8,925 nucleotides of DNA from an uncultured Elusimicrobia bacterium (lineage in GTDB: Bacteria; RUG730), in contig ONXP01000012.1 of NCBI GenBank assembly GCA_900321865.1, positions 1 through 8,925 of the forward strand, given 5' to 3'. The translations under genes were made by a program, and so were the position numbers. Shown here piece by piece: positions 6,550 through 8,925 of this stretch (positions are counted from its first letter, which is position 1; every line of letters begins with the position of its first letter). The notes below the pieces were generated by a model. That model searched no databases. It was not told where the DNA came from and saw only the letters and a program-made list of their open reading frames with translations.

Positions 6550-8097
6550 TTGATAATTTTTGTATTGTTTTTTTTTCGTTTGTTCTATTTTAATCTAGGA
6601 ACTTTTAATATTATTTATACATCTGATGTAAATTCTAATTTATACAATGAAAATTTTTATAAAGATAATTGTTATGTTGGAGGGATCTTTGCTTTACCTT
6701 ATATTTTGAACAATTATAATTTAGAAAATTCTGTTTTTGTCGATTCTGGGAATTTTTTTTTGAATAGATATTCCATAAAAGCTGATAATTATAATTTTTT
6801 TGTAAAAATTTTTAATTTGTTAAATTATGATATAATAAATATAGGTTCTGGGGAGTTTACTTTTGGATTAAATAGCCTTGCATTTTTGAATAATAATTTT
6901 AATATCTCTTTTGTTTCTTCGAATATTTATTCTATAAATGATTATTTAGAAAAAAACAATTCTGATTTTTGTTCTTATTTTGTTAAGCAGCTAAAAGATG
7001 TAAAGATAGGGATATTAGGAATCAGTAATAATGAAATTTTTTTTAGAAATTTTAAAAATAATTTATCAAACTATGATTTATTGCCATTATTTCAGACTTT
7101 AAAATATTATGTTAATATTTTAAAAAAAGAGGAAAAAGTTGATTTTATAATTTTATTATCTAGATACAATTTTGATAATGGTTTTGATAAATATAATTTA
7201 TATATTGATAATTCTGTTATTGCAAAAGAAATTTCTGATATAGATGTGATAATATCGTCGTCAGATAAATATAATGCTAAATTTAAGATTTTTACAACTC
7301 AAAATAATAAAAATGTTTTTCTGTCATCAGTAGAGGAAAATTTAAAAAATATTGGAATATTAAAAATAATATATAAAAAATATAATAAAAAAATAATAAA
7401 TTTTAATAATGAATTTATAGATGTTAAAGTTCCAAAAAATATTTTACTAGATTTTTATTCTAAAAAATATCCAAATATTCTTAAAACTGTGAAGAAGTTT
7501 TTAAACAATTTAAATAGAAAAAAAATATATTCAAAAATAAATTTTGAGCTTTTTAAAACAAATTCTAAAGAGTATGATAATTTGACTTTTTTTGTAGCTG
7601 ATATAATTAAAAAAAAGACAAAGGTAGATATCGCTATAATTCAAAAAGGGGATTTAAAATTTGATCATATAAATAAAGAAAATTTATATTATGAGAATAT
7701 TTATGATTTATTTATAGATAACTATAAATTAGTGACTCTTGAATTAAAAGGCAAGGATTTAATTACTTTATTAGAAAAGAATTTAACAAAACAAATTGAT
7801 AATTATATAGTGTTAGCTGGTGCATATTATTATTATAATCTTAATAAAGTTGAAAATTTGGTTTTGTTAGATAAAAAAGAACAATTTAACCCATATAAAT
7901 ATTATAAAATTTGTCTATTAGAAAAAATGTTATATAATAAAAATATTTATAGTCTTCATGCTATATCTAAAAATATAAAATATACAGATTTTAATATAAT
8001 AGACATTGTAGTAGAATATATGTCTACTTTTGTTCCAATAGATGAAAAATATAAGTATGAAAATTTATATGAAGATATTAAAAAATATGCAGTATAA
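6550..8097 (+). CDS. Membrane-anchored 5'-nucleotidase (UshA)-family protein with a degenerate active site
   Basis: The 515 residues from the TTG start show the two-domain layout of UshA-type 5'-nucleotidases. The N-terminal metallophosphoesterase-like domain (about 19-290) has every landmark in order, but metal ligands are replaced. The D-x-H motif reads TSDVNSN (Asp26 kept, His to Asn28); DxGD reads DSGN (65-68); GNHE reads GSGE (99-102); LSH reads LSR (203-205); the GHxH loop reads SSSD (236-239). The 'SSNIY' and 'VKIGILGIS' strands are retained. The C-terminal nucleotide-binding-like domain (about 340-490) keeps LVTLELKGKDLITLLE, but NGGGIR has become IQKGDLK. It is therefore probably a non-catalytic, envelope-facing protein. 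No in-frame ATG occurs until near the C-terminus; the start is this TTG or ATT at 6496, which would add 18 residues (K-rich, then hydrophobic) and give a better signal anchor. It lies between lptA- and lptC-like genes and is extremely rich in N, K, Y, F and I. Confidence 0.72.
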   Translation: MIIFVLFFFRLFYFNLGTFNIIYTSDVNSNLYNENFYKDNCYVGGIFALPYILNNYNLENSVFVDSGNFFLNRYSIKADNYNFFVKIFNLLNYDIINIGSGEFTFGLNSLAFLNNNFNISFVSSNIYSINDYLEKNNSDFCSYFVKQLKDVKIGILGISNNEIFFRNFKNNLSNYDLLPLFQTLKYYVNILKKEEKVDFIILLSRYNFDNGFDKYNLYIDNSVIAKEISDIDVIISSSDKYNAKFKIFTTQNNKNVFLSSVEENLKNIGILKIIYKKYNKKIINFNNEFIDVKVPKNILLDFYSKKYPNILKTVKKFLNNLNRKKIYSKINFELFKTNSKEYDNLTFFVADIIKKKTKVDIAIIQKGDLKFDHINKENLYYENIYDLFIDNYKLVTLELKGKDLITLLEKNLTKQIDNYIVLAGAYYYYNLNKVENLVLLDKKEQFNPYKYYKICLLEKMLYNKNIYSLHAISKNIKYTDFNIIDIVVEYMSTFVPIDEKYKYENLYEDIKKYAV

Positions 8098-8098
8098 A

Positions 8099-8320
8099 AT
8101 GTTTCTCGTAGATGAAGTTTTAAAGTTTTCTTTTTGTCCTAGGCTGTGGCATATCATTTTTGTTAGTGATTATTTTAAAAACCAAAAAAATATTTTTAGA
8201 AAATATATTTTTGATAAGAAAAATAATTTTATTTTAAAATTATTTGGATTCTGTATGATTTTTGTTGGATTTATAAATGTAATACTAAATATATATGAAA
8301 AAGTTGTGTTTGGAATATAA
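8099..8320 (+). CDS. Small putative membrane protein of unknown function
   Basis: A possible 73-residue protein that I do not recognise. The ATG at 8099 follows the preceding TAA after one base, suggesting re-initiation; other in-frame ATGs upstream (8042 to 8087) would overlap the previous gene. It starts MFLVDEVLKFSFCPRLWHI, has a basic middle (KNQKNIFRKYIFDKKNN, about 27-43) and a single hydrophobic helix at about 44-64, so an inner-membrane topology is plausible. No ribosome-binding site is evident. Its end overlaps the lptC-like gene by 26 bases. Without it, about 200 bases would be non-coding inside an otherwise tightly packed operon, which argues for a real gene; the base composition alone cannot decide. 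Confidence 0.5.
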   Translation: MFLVDEVLKFSFCPRLWHIIFVSDYFKNQKNIFRKYIFDKKNNFILKLFGFCMIFVGFINVILNIYEKVVFGI

Positions 8321-8891
8321 ATCTAAAATTTTTATTTTTATTATATTTTTAATATTGATATTGACTATAATTTTTGCAAGTTTTAGTTTTAAAAAAGTAA
8401 AAAAAAGTAAGCCTAAAGAGGAAAATTATTTTTCTTATGATAATCCTAATATTAGAACTTTTAATTTAAAAGGTTTTGAAGGAACTAAAATGATTTGGGA
8501 ACTTTTTGGAAACACTGCTGAATTAAACTTTGATAATGATAAAAATAAAATTAAAATAATGAGTCCAATCCTTTATTTTTATAATGAAGAAAACAAATTG
8601 GAAACAGAGATGAGGGCTAGTAATTCTATAGTTGATATACATAGTAATAATGTATCTGCATTTGGTGATGTTGTTTTAAAAACATATAAAGAAAATGCTA
8701 CAATCTTTACTGATTCTGTTTTTTACGATAAAGAAAAAGATTTATTTTATTCGGATAGTTTTTTTAAATTAGAACAAATGGGTAATATTACCGAAGGAAT
8801 AGGTTTTACTTCAACGAAATCTCTTAGTGAAATCACGATAAAAAAAAATGTTAATATTAAATATGTTGCAAAAACCAAACAAGGTGTTTAA
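8295..8891 (+). CDS. lptC: LptC-like lipopolysaccharide export protein
   Basis: A 198-residue bitopic protein of the LptC family. A short basic N-terminus precedes one membrane helix (about 12-32), then a basic stop and a periplasmic beta-jellyroll (about 50-190). Family pattern is clear: an IRTFNLKGFEGTKMIWELFG opening (substrate-like 'W.L' strand), AELNFDNDKNKIKIMSP, 'LETEMRASNSIVDIHSNNV', an AFGDVVLKT strand, then TDSVFYDKEKDLFYSDS and a closing ITIKKNVNIKY. LptC is anchored to the LptBFG transporter and passes lipopolysaccharide to LptA, whose likely homologue lies upstream in the same run. The ATG lacks a ribosome-binding site but is inside the small upstream frame, so translational coupling is likely. 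Its TAA shares one base with the next ATG. No LptB, LptF or LptG gene is in the window. Confidence 0.85.
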   Translation: MKKLCLEYKSKIFIFIIFLILILTIIFASFSFKKVKKSKPKEENYFSYDNPNIRTFNLKGFEGTKMIWELFGNTAELNFDNDKNKIKIMSPILYFYNEENKLETEMRASNSIVDIHSNNVSAFGDVVLKTYKENATIFTDSVFYDKEKDLFYSDSFFKLEQMGNITEGIGFTSTKSLSEITIKKNVNIKYVAKTKQGV

Positions 8892-8925
8892 TGAAAATGA
8901 AAATATTAGTTATTAATTGTGGAAG
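8891..8925 (+). CDS. ackA: Start of a probable acetate kinase gene (3'-truncated by window)
   Basis: Only eleven full codons are present: MKMKILVINCG, with a further AG consistent with Ser. The hydrophobic first strand ending in N-C/A-G-S is the N-terminal phosphate-binding signature of acetate kinases, which make ATP and acetate from acetyl phosphate. Related butyrate kinases usually have NPGS, so acetate kinase is favoured. The ATG overlaps the lptC-like stop (TAATG), and AAGG at 8881-8884 serves as a ribosome-binding site six bases upstream. The call rests on very little sequence. Confidence 0.65.
   Translation, partial: MKMKILVINCG

Noticed and set aside
6568-6576. Run of nine T near the 5' end of the nucleotidase-like gene, suggesting a frameshift or phase-variable start
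   Set aside because: No ATG exists in any frame upstream of the run back into the end of the lptA-like gene, and the alternative-frame TTG codons run quickly into stops, so a slip would not create a better start.
8042-8098. Longer version of the small protein starting at 8042
   Set aside because: It would overlap the 5'-nucleotidase-like gene by more than 50 bases with no ribosome-binding site; the ATG at 8099 fits the operon spacing better.
1-8925. CRISPR array, tRNA/rRNA gene, insertion sequence or riboswitch
   Set aside because: No spaced direct repeats, cloverleaf-like GC-rich blocks, transposase-like frames with terminal repeats, or long untranslated leaders were seen on either strand.

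Overview
The window is very AT-rich (GC roughly a quarter by eye) and almost fully coding, with every supported gene on the + strand. LptA- and LptC-like proteins mean the organism has an outer membrane with lipopolysaccharide or a similar glycolipid, so it is a diderm bacterium. The code appears standard: stops are mostly TAA, with two TAG and one TGA, and no TGA interrupts the long frames. The combination of extreme AT content, Tad-type pilus platform genes, periplasmic TPR proteins and a GuaB3-type IMP dehydrogenase suggests an under-studied low-GC diderm lineage, perhaps a candidate phylum. I cannot name the taxon from the sequence alone.

Layout. (1) Bases 1-335 hold the C-terminal end of a secreted-sugar-hydrolase-like gene, probably glycoside hydrolase family 5. 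A short gap follows, carrying a perfect 9-bp inverted repeat and a T-tract. (2) Bases 387-4404 are a tight group: tadB-like, tadC-like, a secreted TPR protein (one-base overlap with tadC) and a two-TM sensor-like membrane protein ending in a PAS-like domain with no enzymatic output. The first two form the inner-membrane platform of a Tad/type IVc pilus or related secretion system. The TPR and sensor-like proteins are probably accessory or regulatory partners. (3) Bases 4461-5624 encode an IMP dehydrogenase of the CBS-less GuaB3 subfamily. (4) Bases 5643-8891 are a second tight group: an LptA/OstA-like periplasmic bridge protein, a membrane-anchored 5'-nucleotidase-family protein that has lost nearly all its metal ligands, a small putative membrane protein, and an LptC-like protein. 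(5) At 8891 the first codons of a probable acetate kinase gene overlap the lptC stop by one base.

The most interesting point is the degenerate 5'-nucleotidase fold (6550-8097) lying between the two Lpt-type genes. It looks like a pseudoenzyme rather than a phosphatase. It also has no ATG start: the only canonical option is a TTG with no ribosome-binding site, whereas a strong Shine-Dalgarno sequence sits six bases before an ATT codon that overlaps the upstream stop. Secondary points are the output-less sensor beside the Tad genes, the GuaB3-type enzyme outside its best-known host groups, and the AT-rich dyad upstream of tadB. No RNA genes, insertion sequences, CRISPR arrays or gene-free stretches over 300 bases were seen.
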